A DNA stretch of 43,462 nucleotides from Halostagnicola sp. A56 (GCF_000691505.1 NZ_JMIP02000022.1:3691-47152), one strand, 5' to 3'; positions 17,241-25,834 are shown, counted from the stretch's first letter. The notes: generated from the letters alone by a model not told the origin. Program-made: numbers and translations.

Positions 17241-18182
17241 CTACGTGTTCACGAGGAGCGCGCGAGCACTTTCCTCTAGAACGGTCGCTTCCTGGCTCGT
17301 GCTCGTCACGTCACTGACCGCCGTCACAAGTTCGGCCAGCTCTCTGTCTGAGCGTGGTTCGTAGGGATAGTCTGTGCCGAAAACAACGTTAGAAGCTGGG
17401 AATACGTCTAAGGCGGCTTCGAGTGCTGTCCGATCTCCGAAGAATCCCGCTGTATCGACGTAGATGCGTTCACGGAGCTGTGCTTCGAACTCCTCGATAG
17501 TCTTGACGTGGTCCTGTCCGGGCCACCGACCCTCGTCTAGTTGCAGACGAATTCGGCCCATCATCACCGCGATGTTTCCGCCGAGGTGATGATAGATAAG
17601 TTGGAGCCCTGGGTACCTGTCGAGGAGACCTGTATGGATAACACGGCAGATACTTGCCGCGAGAGCCACCTCTCGACCGAACGTCGCGTTAAGTAGGTAC
17701 TCATCGTCAAGTGCGTCGGGGTGGAGCGACTCGTCGAGTTTTGGGTGGACTAGTAGCGGTGCCCCAGTTTGGTCGGCCACCTCGAACACGGGTTCTAGAA
17801 TTTTATCATCTAAATTGATCCCACCAGAGGTCGTTTCTAATGCACCGCCGTTGAATCCCTTATCCAGTGCACGCTCAAACTCCGCAGCGGCCACTTCGCC
17901 GCCAGCCTGGGTCGGTATCGCTGCAAGCCCGTACAGCCGGTCAGTGTCTTCGACGACATCGAGCAGTGCGTCGTTGGAGGCGGCGGCCACCGTTGCGTCA
18001 GCCGATCCCATAAAGTAAGGCTGGGACAGCACGGCCCGATCGATGCCAGCACGCTCATACATCGTCAGGAGTCCGTCCACATCGGAAAGTTGGTCTCCAA
18101 GCAGTGACTCGATCTCACTCCCCACGAAAGCATCAGGATAGGTCTCTCTAGGGAACAGGTGCGCGCCAAAGTCGATCGTCAT
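17241..18182 (-). CDS. Amidohydrolase-family protein (ACMSD-like decarboxylase/hydrolase)
   Basis: 313 residues from ATG 18182 (MTIDFGAHLFPRET). The TIM-barrel features of the amidohydrolase_2/ACMSD group are visible: LLVHPKLD, a central LIYHHLGGN, and FGTDYPYEP at the C-terminus with the metal-binding Asp. The first metal motif, usually D-x-H-x-H, reads D-F-G-A-H, so the first His is Gly. The metal site may differ from the standard one. Members decarboxylate or hydrolyse ring-cleavage or aromatic acids. It lies 96 bases downstream of the ALDH gene, probably in the same operon. Confidence 0.85.
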   Translation of the reverse strand: MTIDFGAHLFPRETYPDAFVGSEIESLLGDQLSDVDGLLTMYERAGIDRAVLSQPYFMGSADATVAAASNDALLDVVEDTDRLYGLAAIPTQAGGEVAAAEFERALDKGFNGGALETTSGGINLDDKILEPVFEVADQTGAPLLVHPKLDESLHPDALDDEYLLNATFGREVALAASICRVIHTGLLDRYPGLQLIYHHLGGNIAVMMGRIRLQLDEGRWPGQDHVKTIEEFEAQLRERIYVDTAGFFGDRTALEAALDVFPASNVVFGTDYPYEPRSDRELAELVTAVSDVTSTSQEATVLEESARALLVNT

Positions 18183-18278
18183 CCTTCGATCGTGCCTCCT
18201 GTCCACTCATCGGGACCACGACAGTAATCCACCCCACGCCGGATATGCACGGGGGAGATACGGTTTCTTGAAACTGCC

Positions 18279-19736
18279 TCACTCATAGTAGGAGTCAAGA
18301 TTCCCATCTTCGTTGCCTGCTATCGATGTCCGGATTGTCTTATTTTGGGTGAACTCGTGCAGGGTCTCCTCGAATCCGAGCTTCCGGCCGGTACCGCTCT
18401 TACCGAAGCCGCCGAACGGTGTCCCAAGGAAAGTTCCATTGTTGTAGTTATTGATGTATACGATACCAACTTCGAGGCGGCGGGCCATCCGGTTTGCTAC
18501 CTCCATATTCGTCGACCAGACCGCGGCACTCAGACCGTACTGTGAATCGTTCGCCAGATGGAGGGCCTCCTCGATGGAGTTGAACGTCGCCACCGACATC
18601 ACCGGACCAAACACCTCCTCGTTCCAGATGCGCATCCCGGGTGTGACCTCGCCGAACACCACTGGTGGGACGTAATAACCGTCTTCGACGTCGTTGGGGA
18701 CGGTGCCCTCATACAGGACCGTAGCTCCCTCTTCTTTCCCTATCTCGACATACTCCTTGATCTTCTCGTACTGCTTCTCATTGGCGAGGGGGGCGAGGTC
18801 AGTTGCAGGATCCAGACCTGGGCCGATAGTCATATCGTCGGTCACAGCGATGAACTTCTCAAGGAATTCGTTGCGGATGTCCTCGTGTAGGAGAAGGCGT
18901 TCACAGCCCGCACAAGCCTGTCCGGTGTTTGTAAACAGTCCGTCGGTCGTTCCCTCGACGGCTGTCTCAATGTCGGCGTCCGGGAGAACTATGTTCGGAT
19001 TCTTCCCCCCGAGTTCGAGCATCACATCCGTGATCGATTCGGCAGCGGCCTCCATTACCTTCGTCCCTGTATCCGTGTGGCCGGTGAACCCGATCTTTCC
19101 GACTTCGGGGTGGTTTGTGAGCCGAACTCCCGGTTCGGTAGACCCAGTCACAACATTGACAACACCGTCTGGGAAAATATCCTGCCAGATCTCAGCCATT
19201 TTAAGCGAAGAGAGTGGTGCCTCGGGTGCGGGCTTCAGGACGACTGTGTTCCCCGTCGCCAGCGGCGCGGCCGTGAAATCAGAGGTGTGCATCGGCGGCC
19301 AGTTCCATGGGATGATAGAGGCGACAACACCGTACGGTTCACGGACGGTGTAATCGAACAGTTCGTTCTTCTCAGGAATGGTGTCACCGTGGTTCTTATC
19401 CGCAGCACCACCGTAATACTGGAATCCCTCCTTAGCTTCGTGGACGTCCGAACGGGACTGTTCAAGGGGTTTTCCGTTCTCCCTAGTCTCGAGTTCAACG
19501 AACTCGGTGTACCGCTTCTCAATAGCGTCGGCGACCTTAAAGAGATACTCCCCCCGCTCACGGGCACTAACGTGCCGCCAGACGTTCTCGTAGGTCTCGC
19601 GCGCCACCTTGACGGCGCGATCGATGTCCGCCACAGTCCCGTCCGGAACGGAGCCAACAATTTCTCGGTTCGCGGGATTTTCCACTTCAAACCGCTCGCC
19701 ACTCGTACTCTCGACAAACTTGCCGTCAATGAACAA
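18279..19736 (-). CDS. NAD(P)-dependent aldehyde dehydrogenase
   Basis: 485 residues. All catalytic elements are present: PWNW with Asn144, Lys168 in VLKPAPEAP, Glu241 in LELGGKNP, and the nucleophile Cys275 in GQACAGCER. Length is normal. The start is odd: the only candidate in frame near the expected N-terminus is TTG at 19736, and the frame continues upstream to a stop at 19767-19769 without ATG or GTG. It would oxidise an aldehyde such as one released by the hydratase-aldolase downstream (inference). Its DNA is less GC-rich than core genes. Confidence 0.9.
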   Translation of the reverse strand: MFIDGKFVESTSGERFEVENPANREIVGSVPDGTVADIDRAVKVARETYENVWRHVSARERGEYLFKVADAIEKRYTEFVELETRENGKPLEQSRSDVHEAKEGFQYYGGAADKNHGDTIPEKNELFDYTVREPYGVVASIIPWNWPPMHTSDFTAAPLATGNTVVLKPAPEAPLSSLKMAEIWQDIFPDGVVNVVTGSTEPGVRLTNHPEVGKIGFTGHTDTGTKVMEAAAESITDVMLELGGKNPNIVLPDADIETAVEGTTDGLFTNTGQACAGCERLLLHEDIRNEFLEKFIAVTDDMTIGPGLDPATDLAPLANEKQYEKIKEYVEIGKEEGATVLYEGTVPNDVEDGYYVPPVVFGEVTPGMRIWNEEVFGPVMSVATFNSIEEALHLANDSQYGLSAAVWSTNMEVANRMARRLEVGIVYINNYNNGTFLGTPFGGFGKSGTGRKLGFEETLHEFTQNKTIRTSIAGNEDGNLDSYYE

Positions 19737-19814
19737 GTCCTGTTTGTAGATCGTGCTGTCTTCGGTTCAGTCGAGACCTGCTTTTCCTGTACTGAGTGTT
19801 TGACAATCTACGAT

Positions 19815-19839
19815 TCGGTTCTTTTCAGAACAGAACCGA
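19815..19839. repeat. 8-bp inverted repeat upstream of the ALDH gene
   Basis: tcggttct (19815-19822) and agaaccga (19832-19839) pair perfectly around nine bases. It lies about 80-100 bases before the ALDH start and between it and the convergently placed end of the DUF3006 gene, so it could be an operator or a terminator hairpin. Confidence 0.5.
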
Positions 19840-19892
19840 GTTCCCACCACTGATTTCTCTGAAAACCTCTCTTCATCACCGCCAGTGTCGAC

Positions 19893-20180
19893 TCATTCCT
19901 CGCGATCGGACAACTTCTCCGACAACCGATCTAGTTTCGCCTGCGCAGATTCTCGGCGGTCTCGAGTCGCGTCTGGTCGGTACTCTATCGACGTGATTTC
20001 ACCCTCCTCAAATGTCACCGACAGTACGCCACCGTCTGTTTGAGCGGGCTCCGGGAGTCGATCAGCAGGGACATCGACTTGCTCGATCACCTGCTCATTC
20101 TCCTCGAGCAAGATCACGGCAATCCCGCCGTCCTCAATCCGATCGATAACGCCAGTGTAGGTCCCATCCATCTTTCTCAC
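19893..20180 (-). CDS. DUF3006 family protein
   Basis: 95 residues from GTG 20180, or 92 from ATG 20171. It opens MDGTYTGVIDRIEDGGIAVI and contains VDVPADRLP, the compact beta fold of DUF3006, then a charged tail (DRLSEKLSDREE). DUF3006 genes are commonly paired with ComEC-like metallo-beta-lactamase proteins, and here the gene overlaps the 3' end of one. Function unknown; it may act with that partner. Confidence 0.87.
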   Translation of the reverse strand: MRKMDGTYTGVIDRIEDGGIAVILLEENEQVIEQVDVPADRLPEPAQTDGGVLSVTFEEGEITSIEYRPDATRDRRESAQAKLDRLSEKLSDREE

Positions 20181-21637
20181 CCTATAGCAGGAGCGACAGC
20201 TCCATCAATTCCACTGGCGACACTACCTGCGGTAAGCTGAGGGGGTGCCAGTGCATTCGTCTCGTCGTCGGAATCAGGTGTCTCCGCGAGGATATCCTGT
20301 GCATCCGTTGAAAACGACTCTTCGGTTTCTACCTCGTTTGACGTGCCATCAGTGCGAACCACAATATCGCCGTGGACTCCCGTCCAGTACGTTCCGATCT
20401 CTCGCTCGGCAAACCGTTCGAGGACCACGTCACTCGGATGCCCATACTGTGAATCGTAGGCACTCGAAATAATCGCTATCTCCGGGTTCACAGCATCTAT
20501 GAAGCCGTCACTCGAGGAAGTCGATGACCCGTGGTGGCCGGCTTTGTAGACATTGCTCTCGAGGTCGCTTCCCCACTCGTCGACCAACCGCTGCTCGACG
20601 CCAGTATCGACATCACCGGGCGCTAAATACTGGAAGTCGCCAAACTTGAGCGCCAGCACCACACTGTTATCGTTGACATCACTCCCAGAATCCCCAGTGG
20701 GCGGGTTCATCACCTGAGCAGAGACGTTTCCCTCGATCGGTAGTTCATCACCGTCTTCGACGATGAGAAGCTCGACATCATACTCGTCAACAGCATTGAG
20801 ATAGTTCCCATAGGTCGCAGAATCCGATGGGACACCCGAATCGTATGCGGTTCCAACACCCTCACCAGTCGTCTCGAAGTGCTCGATCACAGCGGCGTGG
20901 CCACCGATATGGTCGGCATCAGCGTGCGTTGCGACAAGGTGATCAATCCGATCAATCCCTTGGGCCTCAAGATAGCTGATGACTTCATCGCCGTCTTGCC
21001 GCCAGTCGCCACTGTCGATCAAAATCGTCTCGTTGGCTGGCGTGACGACGAGAGTCGAGTCACCTTGTCCAACGTCGATGTGGTGAATCTCGAGTTCACC
21101 ATCAACAAGACTCTCGTTGATGTCATCACTCTCGTCGCCGTTATCGCCCTCTATATCGCCATCGGACTCAGACTCATCGAGATCGATATCGCCGTAGGCG
21201 TGCTCGAGCACGACTTGGCCACTGGCGTCGACGAGCCGAACCACATCGCCATCGCCTCGCCAGATGTTCACGTTGTATCCCCAGTACAGTTCGTTGTCCG
21301 TCGGATCGCCTTCACCGGTCGTTATCTTCACCGTCTCCTCAGATTCCAGGACAAACTCACTTGGAAACGAAAACGGAGAGAGACCGCCATCGACCTGTCC
21401 ACCCTCTCGGTCTCGGAGTTCAAACCCAGACAAATCAACGGATTCATCGGCAGTATTCTCGAGGGCGATGTACTCCTCGTCGGGCGACACCTCTTTGACG
21501 TTCATGTCAACAACCTCGAGAGCATTCCCAACGGTCTGAGAGTCGTTGATCGCATTCTCGGGGCTCCCGGTGTCACTTGCACATCCCACAAGAACGACGA
21601 GGAGCGCCACGGAGACCACAAGGATCGCTCGGTTCAT
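20177..21637 (-). CDS. Lipoprotein with lamin-tail and ComEC-like metallo-beta-lactamase domains
   Basis: 486 residues. A signal segment ends in the lipobox LVGC (Cys19), so the protein is probably anchored outside the membrane. A lamin-tail domain follows at about 37-147, then an acidic linker (151-178), then a metallo-beta-lactamase domain from about 183 with IDVGQGDSTLVV, the metal motif THADADHIGGH (237-247) and a later KAGHHGSS. This is the ComEC/Rec2 C-terminal hydrolase type, thought to degrade extracellular DNA or nucleotides. A GTG/ATG overlap couples it to the DUF3006 gene. Confidence 0.92.
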   Translation of the reverse strand: MNRAILVVSVALLVVLVGCASDTGSPENAINDSQTVGNALEVVDMNVKEVSPDEEYIALENTADESVDLSGFELRDREGGQVDGGLSPFSFPSEFVLESEETVKITTGEGDPTDNELYWGYNVNIWRGDGDVVRLVDASGQVVLEHAYGDIDLDESESDGDIEGDNGDESDDINESLVDGELEIHHIDVGQGDSTLVVTPANETILIDSGDWRQDGDEVISYLEAQGIDRIDHLVATHADADHIGGHAAVIEHFETTGEGVGTAYDSGVPSDSATYGNYLNAVDEYDVELLIVEDGDELPIEGNVSAQVMNPPTGDSGSDVNDNSVVLALKFGDFQYLAPGDVDTGVEQRLVDEWGSDLESNVYKAGHHGSSTSSSDGFIDAVNPEIAIISSAYDSQYGHPSDVVLERFAEREIGTYWTGVHGDIVVRTDGTSNEVETEESFSTDAQDILAETPDSDDETNALAPPQLTAGSVASGIDGAVAPAIG

Positions 21638-21753
21638 ACACGGATCATCTCGAGAGCAGCGTTTGAGTGTTCCGGCTACTGGAAGAGCTCCGCTGACACC
21701 TTCGAAAATACGGTCTACGAGAGGTCAGCGAGACGAACACACCTTCACTGAGA

Positions 21754-21975
21754 TCAAAGAGTCTCAAGACGCTGCTCGATCGCAGTAAGTACCGTCGAGT
21801 ACACTTCGAGCGGGTGGAATGATGAAAGCTCAAGATCAGTGATATCGTTCGCAATCAGTGACTGGTGGGAGTGTAATCGGGTATTGTGCGTGTTTGGATG
21901 CCGATCCCAACGACATTCCCACTGGCTCCCATCGTCGTGGTCTTCGACAGAGTGGAACACTCTTAGGAAGTACAT
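21754..21975 (-). CDS. Small TumE/DUF7718-like protein, possibly truncated
   Basis: About 73 residues from ATG 21975. The central block WECRWDRHPNTHNTRLHSHQ and the C-terminal VLTAIEQRLETL resemble the small haloarchaeal proteins of the TumE-like/DUF7718 group, some of which are linked to toxin-antitoxin loci. That family call is from memory. The frame is open upstream without another start to a stop near 22023, so the N-terminus may be lost. No antitoxin partner is intact beside it, only gene debris. Confidence 0.5.
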   Translation of the reverse strand: MYFLRVFHSVEDHDDGSQWECRWDRHPNTHNTRLHSHQSLIANDITDLELSSFHPLEVYSTVLTAIEQRLETL

Positions 21976-22226
21976 TGGTGGTGGAGAGCCCGCTGGTGAT
22001 TTCTTGACCGCAGTGACGTGATCTGATCAAGGCCAATACGACGCGTTCACCGTTGAGTAAGCGATTCTACTCTTCCAGAACAGGCGTCACTGTCGCTACC
22101 AATAATCTCCGTCACAAGCGCTATGACCAGAGAACCGCTCAACAAACGTGATAGTACAACCTCTCTCCATCATTCACCTGCCAGATTCCACAGATTACCC
22201 ATATATGTCTCTCCGAGGACCGTTAA

Positions 22227-22394
22227 CAGAACGATCTGCCGCATACCTTCTATGGAATCAGTGACGACGGTCAGCAGTTCCTTGAGGACCACAAATTACT
22301 CCGAGCACAAGACACGTTTCGAGCGATCTACGACCGGGTGGAGAAAACCGACGCCATTACGCGGTATGAGACTGCACCACGACCGCAGCGCTGA
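22227..22394 (+). pseudogene. Remnant of a winged-helix regulator
   Basis: A 55-residue open stretch with no start codon, reading HTFYGISDDGQQFLEDHKL then FRAIYDRVEKTDAI and ending APRPQR before a stop. The wing ending in F-Y-G-I-S followed by a helix is the second half of small haloarchaeal wHTH regulators. A stop at 22224-22226 precedes it. I treat it as the 3' fragment of a broken gene. Confidence 0.55.
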
Positions 22395-22497
22395 GCCCCC
22401 GCTACACCACTATACTATTGGGATTTCAGCAAGCGGAAGCAGAGCAGAATCGTCTTTCTCATACAGACTGGTGCCCGATTCTGATTCTGCTAATTGG

Positions 22498-22557
22498 GGA
22501 CACACCACCGTTTCCGGAGGTTCCGGAGGACACACCACTATTTCCGCAGGTTCCGCA
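22498..22557. repeat. Two tandem 30-bp repeats
   Basis: Units 22498-22527 and 22528-22557 agree at 26 of 30 positions. Each begins ggacacaccac and ends in two ttccg(g/c)a-type half-sites. The pair lies between the wHTH remnant and the membrane-protein fragment, upstream of an AT-rich stretch (ccatattatatt). It could be iterons or operator repeats. Confidence 0.8.
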
Positions 22558-22569
22558 GCTCCATATTAT

Positions 22570-22896
22570 ATTCTCATAGGAAACGAGAACGTTATCGATT
22601 CGTTTCGGAGAAGTATTCACCTCGTTCGCTCGAATCTGAAAAGCGTTCTTGGATTCTCGCTAGTGTGGCTCGTCCTGTTGAACGCCTTCTTGATCCCCGA
22701 ATATCTACTCCAGTTGACGCTGACGGACGCCGGGCCTGCAGACGTGTTACCCGTCACTATCGGGATCCCAGTGTCGATCTTGCTCCCCATCGGGATCTTC
22801 CTTTCCGCAGTTGGCTTCGCATACTTCTATACGGTGTACACGGCATACTACCTGCGTTTGATCGAGGTCTCGCCCGCCAGTTTAGAATCGGCGTGA
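22570..22896 (+). pseudogene. C-terminal fragment of a multi-pass membrane protein
   Basis: The open stretch encodes NVIDSFRRSIHLVRSNLKSV, then two strong hydrophobic segments, ending LIEVSPASLESA. The block aligns with the C-terminal third of the intact membrane protein downstream (GPVEALRVSWRITTNYRSKF). No start codon is placed to make a complete protein, although the frame is open far upstream. I read it as the 3' remains of a paralogue of the gene at 23618. Confidence 0.55.
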
Positions 22897-22984
22897 TAGC
22901 CACCAACTACTACGTACCAACGGTTCGAACAACCACTACCCGGAAGAACCTCCACAACCTGCCTCACCAGAATTAACAGCACCT

Positions 22985-23437
22985 ATGGCACGACTCTTCC
23001 CAACACGAACGGACGCCGCCGTCGAACGAAGCGACGACCCAGCCGTCCTCAGCCTCGACGATGCTGCGACTCGAGACGTGATCGAAGCGCTGTCCTCCGA
23101 GACTGCATACGAGATATTCCGGCTACTCAACGAGACGCCGGCTACGCCATCGCGGATCGCCGATCAACTCGATCAGAGCGTTCAGAACGTCCACTATCAC
23201 CTGGAGAAGCTCGAATCGGCAGGGGTGATCGAAGTCACCGACACTTGCTATTCGGAGAAGGGGCGAGAGATGAGCGTCTTCGTCGTCTCGGAAGACCCAA
23301 CGCTCCTCTTTCTCGGTACCGAGGACGATCGGCCGAGTCTCAAACGTGCGTTCAAATCCTTTGCATCGCTGCTCGGCCCACCGGCAGTTCTGCTTGCAGC
23401 CGGCGAATCCGTCTCACAGCTCCTCAGTGCCGAATGA
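22985..23437 (+). CDS. ArsR-like winged-helix regulator
   Basis: 150 residues. The N-terminal MARLFPTRTDA leads to a wHTH (EALSSETAYEIFRLLNETPA, RIADQLDQSVQNVHYHLEKL), then the wing DTCYSEKGREMSVFVVSED. Haloarchaeal members usually carry further hydrophobic segments at the C-terminus; here there is only one weak one (about 128-145), so the tail may be shortened. It is upstream of, and co-directed with, a membrane-protein gene that it may regulate. A broken paralogue of that target lies on its other side. Confidence 0.85.
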   Translation: MARLFPTRTDAAVERSDDPAVLSLDDAATRDVIEALSSETAYEIFRLLNETPATPSRIADQLDQSVQNVHYHLEKLESAGVIEVTDTCYSEKGREMSVFVVSEDPTLLFLGTEDDRPSLKRAFKSFASLLGPPAVLLAAGESVSQLLSAE

Positions 23438-23617
23438 GCGAACACACCGAACCAATGATCCGACGCTCTTGGGAAGGGAATCGTTGATGCTGTTCTGGTC
23501 AGCCGATGTGAGTTCACCATCGTCCGTCCGGATCTCCCCGGAAGGGGACTTTGGCTCGGCACCTGCAGACACGAACCGCCGGACTGCGGGCCGTCAACAG
23601 GGGACTACACGAGTGCG

Positions 23618-24499
23618 ATGACCCGAAGCACTTCTATTGCCGACGACACAACCGAGGGTGACGTGGCACCGACGATTAAAGCGCGAGACGACGTTGACGG
23701 TTGTGGCTGTCTCGAATGTCGGAACGTCGAGACGGTTACCACTCGCCGGACCGTCCTCGACGCGTTAGTCTGGTCCCTTCGACTGTTCCGGTCTCGTCCG
23801 TCGATCGTTGCCTTCGCAGGTGTGAGTATCGTCGCTAACCGCCTTCTCGTAACGAACAGCGTTAATGTGCTTCCGACACCCGCAATCGGCGTGTTCGACG
23901 CGGTTGCGGCGTTTGCGTTTCTCTTTTTGATTCGAGCTTACGTCGGAACGATCGTCGCCGGAGCGCTGACTGGCGATACCGTAACGATACGCGACGGACT
24001 GCGCCGAAGCATTACTCGAACACCTGCATTAATCGGAGTCATCGTTCTGTTCATTTTGTCCGTAGTGACGATTCCGTTCCTCGTATCTCTGCCGCTATTC
24101 GTTCTCGTCGGCGTTGTCCCGGGTAATCCTGTAGAGATGGTGGGATTTCCCGTTGTTGGGGCGGTTGGCGTAGTCGTAGTCGCCGTTCCGTTTCTGCTGT
24201 TGTTATTCAAATTCTGGTTCGCACCTGAGGCCTGTGTCGTCGGCCGATATGGCCCCGTCGAAGCACTTCGAGTTAGCTGGCGAATCACGACGAACTACCG
24301 CAGCAAATTCGCGCTCATCCTCGTCATCGCCGTTGGAAGTGCAATCAGCCTCTATCTCTCAGCACACCTCCCCGATATGGGGGCGAAACTGGCTTTTCAC
24401 CCCGCTTTGCGCATGATTTCAGCGAGTTTCGGTGAATTCCTCTCTATCGTATGGGCGAGCGCCTACGCGCACATCTACGTGCAAGGAGTCGTTTCGTGA
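23618..24499 (+). CDS. Multi-pass membrane protein, unknown function
   Basis: 293 residues. A soluble N-terminus of about 50 residues carries a small Cys cluster (CGCLEC). It is followed by about six hydrophobic segments, with a helix GPVEALRVSWRITTNYRSKF before the last ones. This resembles the haloarchaeal DUF7847-type membrane proteins, but I am not sure of the family. It sits 180 bases after the wHTH gene, and a degraded paralogue lies upstream of that gene. The ATG opens MTRSTSIADDTTEG. Confidence 0.8.
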   Translation: MTRSTSIADDTTEGDVAPTIKARDDVDGCGCLECRNVETVTTRRTVLDALVWSLRLFRSRPSIVAFAGVSIVANRLLVTNSVNVLPTPAIGVFDAVAAFAFLFLIRAYVGTIVAGALTGDTVTIRDGLRRSITRTPALIGVIVLFILSVVTIPFLVSLPLFVLVGVVPGNPVEMVGFPVVGAVGVVVVAVPFLLLLFKFWFAPEACVVGRYGPVEALRVSWRITTNYRSKFALILVIAVGSAISLYLSAHLPDMGAKLAFHPALRMISASFGEFLSIVWASAYAHIYVQGVVS

Positions 24500-24597
24500 T
24501 TCAGGTTCGAGAAGCGAGCGAGTCGTCGAGATCGTCTGGGGTGATACTCGCAGACCGACTCACCGAAAGCCACACGGTGGGATTTGACGGTGCTAAA

Positions 24598-25437
24598 CTA
24601 GACGGTGCCGGAACGGTCGTTCGAGTTAACTGCCTCTTCGTCCCGCTCCTCGAAAAAGCCCAGCAACCGGTCGTTCACCGTTCGCGAGCGTTCGATGAAC
24701 GCGAGGTGGCCGGCAGCCTCGATCTTTTCGAACTCGCCGCGTGGAAGGCCTCGAGCGAGCCGTTCGCCGGCCTCGGGATCGACGAGTTCGTCGCCAGTAC
24801 CGTGAAGGACGAGTGCGGGTTGCGTGACCTCGACCAGCCAGTCGGTCGCGTCGAATCCAGAGAGGGAAGCGAGTTGGGCCTCCCAACCCGCGCGCGAGGC
24901 GTCACCGTCGGCTCGCCAGTCGACGATGCCCTCGAGAACGTCGGGCTGGCGCGATCGGAACTCGGCCGAGAGCGCCGTCTCGAGCGATGAGCGGATCGCC
25001 TCGCGGTCCTCGGGCGGGGCGAACAATGGCTCGAGCGAGAACGCGGCTTCCGTGGGCGCGGTCCCGAGCAGTGCGAGCGTTTCGACGCGGTTCGTGGCGC
25101 GCGCGGCCTCGAGCGCGACGGCACCGCCGAGGCCGGCACCGACGACGTGGGCGGACCGAACGCCGGCATCTGCGAGGACGGCCTCGAGGTCCGCCGCGAG
25201 CGTCTCGAGGGCGTACAGGCCGGGCGGCGCGTCCGAGCGGCCCGTCCCGCGGAGATCCCAGACGAGCGTCTCGAACGGTCCGGAAAGCGCCGCGTGCTGC
25301 CAGCCCCACGACCAGCCGCCGAGGCCGGCTTCGGGCACGAAGACGACGGTGTCGGGGGCGCCGTCGGCGCTGTCGCGATAGCCGTCGCCGTCGAGTTCGT
25401 AGTGAAGCGAGGTGTCGCCGTTCGACGCAGTGGGCAT
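24598..25437 (-). CDS. Alpha/beta hydrolase
   Basis: 279 residues. The fold is clear: an oxyanion region near FVPEAGLGGWSW, WDLRGTGRSDAP, then VVGAGLGGAVALEAA where the nucleophile elbow (usually G-x-S-x-G) reads G-A-G-L-G, and LHGTGDELVDPEAGERL with the late Asp, ending EAAGHLAFIERS with the catalytic His. The Ser position is Gly-Ala-Gly, so catalytic activity may be lost or altered. It starts the run of core genes towards the CBS and glyS genes, on the opposite strand. Confidence 0.88.
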   Translation of the reverse strand: MPTASNGDTSLHYELDGDGYRDSADGAPDTVVFVPEAGLGGWSWGWQHAALSGPFETLVWDLRGTGRSDAPPGLYALETLAADLEAVLADAGVRSAHVVGAGLGGAVALEAARATNRVETLALLGTAPTEAAFSLEPLFAPPEDREAIRSSLETALSAEFRSRQPDVLEGIVDWRADGDASRAGWEAQLASLSGFDATDWLVEVTQPALVLHGTGDELVDPEAGERLARGLPRGEFEKIEAAGHLAFIERSRTVNDRLLGFFEERDEEAVNSNDRSGTV

Positions 25438-25509
25438 ATACGGCTCGAGGAACTGGAAGCGGGCACCGGTTTCGATTTCGGCCGGCGACAGAGCGGGGGC
25501 GCCCGGACT

Positions 25510-25674
25510 CTAGCGCCAGGCCGGGAGCTCCGGCGCGGCGTCGGCCTGCATCGAGAGCCACGCACCGTCGGCGGAGATGTCCGCGATGACGTACTCGCTG
25601 CTCGAGCCTCCCGAATCGATGGAGCCAACGACGGTGTCGTCGGACCCAACCGAGTGTGCGTGAGTGTTGGGCAT
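25510..25674 (-). CDS. DUF7556-like small protein
   Basis: 54 residues beginning MPNTHAHSVGSDDTVVGSID and closing APELPAWR. The segment EYVIADISADGAWLSMQ matches my memory of the haloarchaeal family DUF7556. ATG 25674 follows tttatacg by about 25-30 bases on the same strand, a leaderless arrangement. It lies 72 bases upstream of the hydrolase start on the same strand and is divergent from the CBS gene. Function unknown. Confidence 0.72.
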   Translation of the reverse strand: MPNTHAHSVGSDDTVVGSIDSGGSSSEYVIADISADGAWLSMQADAAPELPAWR

Positions 25675-25827
25675 GGGAGAAGTTCACACCCACACACGTA
25701 TAAACGCATCGAAACGGACTGTCCGTCGGGAGAGACGATCGCCGGTTGAACCACCGGAGACGGGGACGAGAGCGCCGCTCCGTCCGCGGTCGGGGGGCAA
25801 CTCGATGGCGATGACGGAAACACTGGG

Positions 25828-25834
25828 TTTATAC
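25828..25834 (+). promoter_or_regulatory. TATA box of the CBS-domain gene
   Basis: gtttata lies about 26-31 bases before ATG 25859. It supports that start over the longer frame that opens upstream. Confidence 0.65.
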
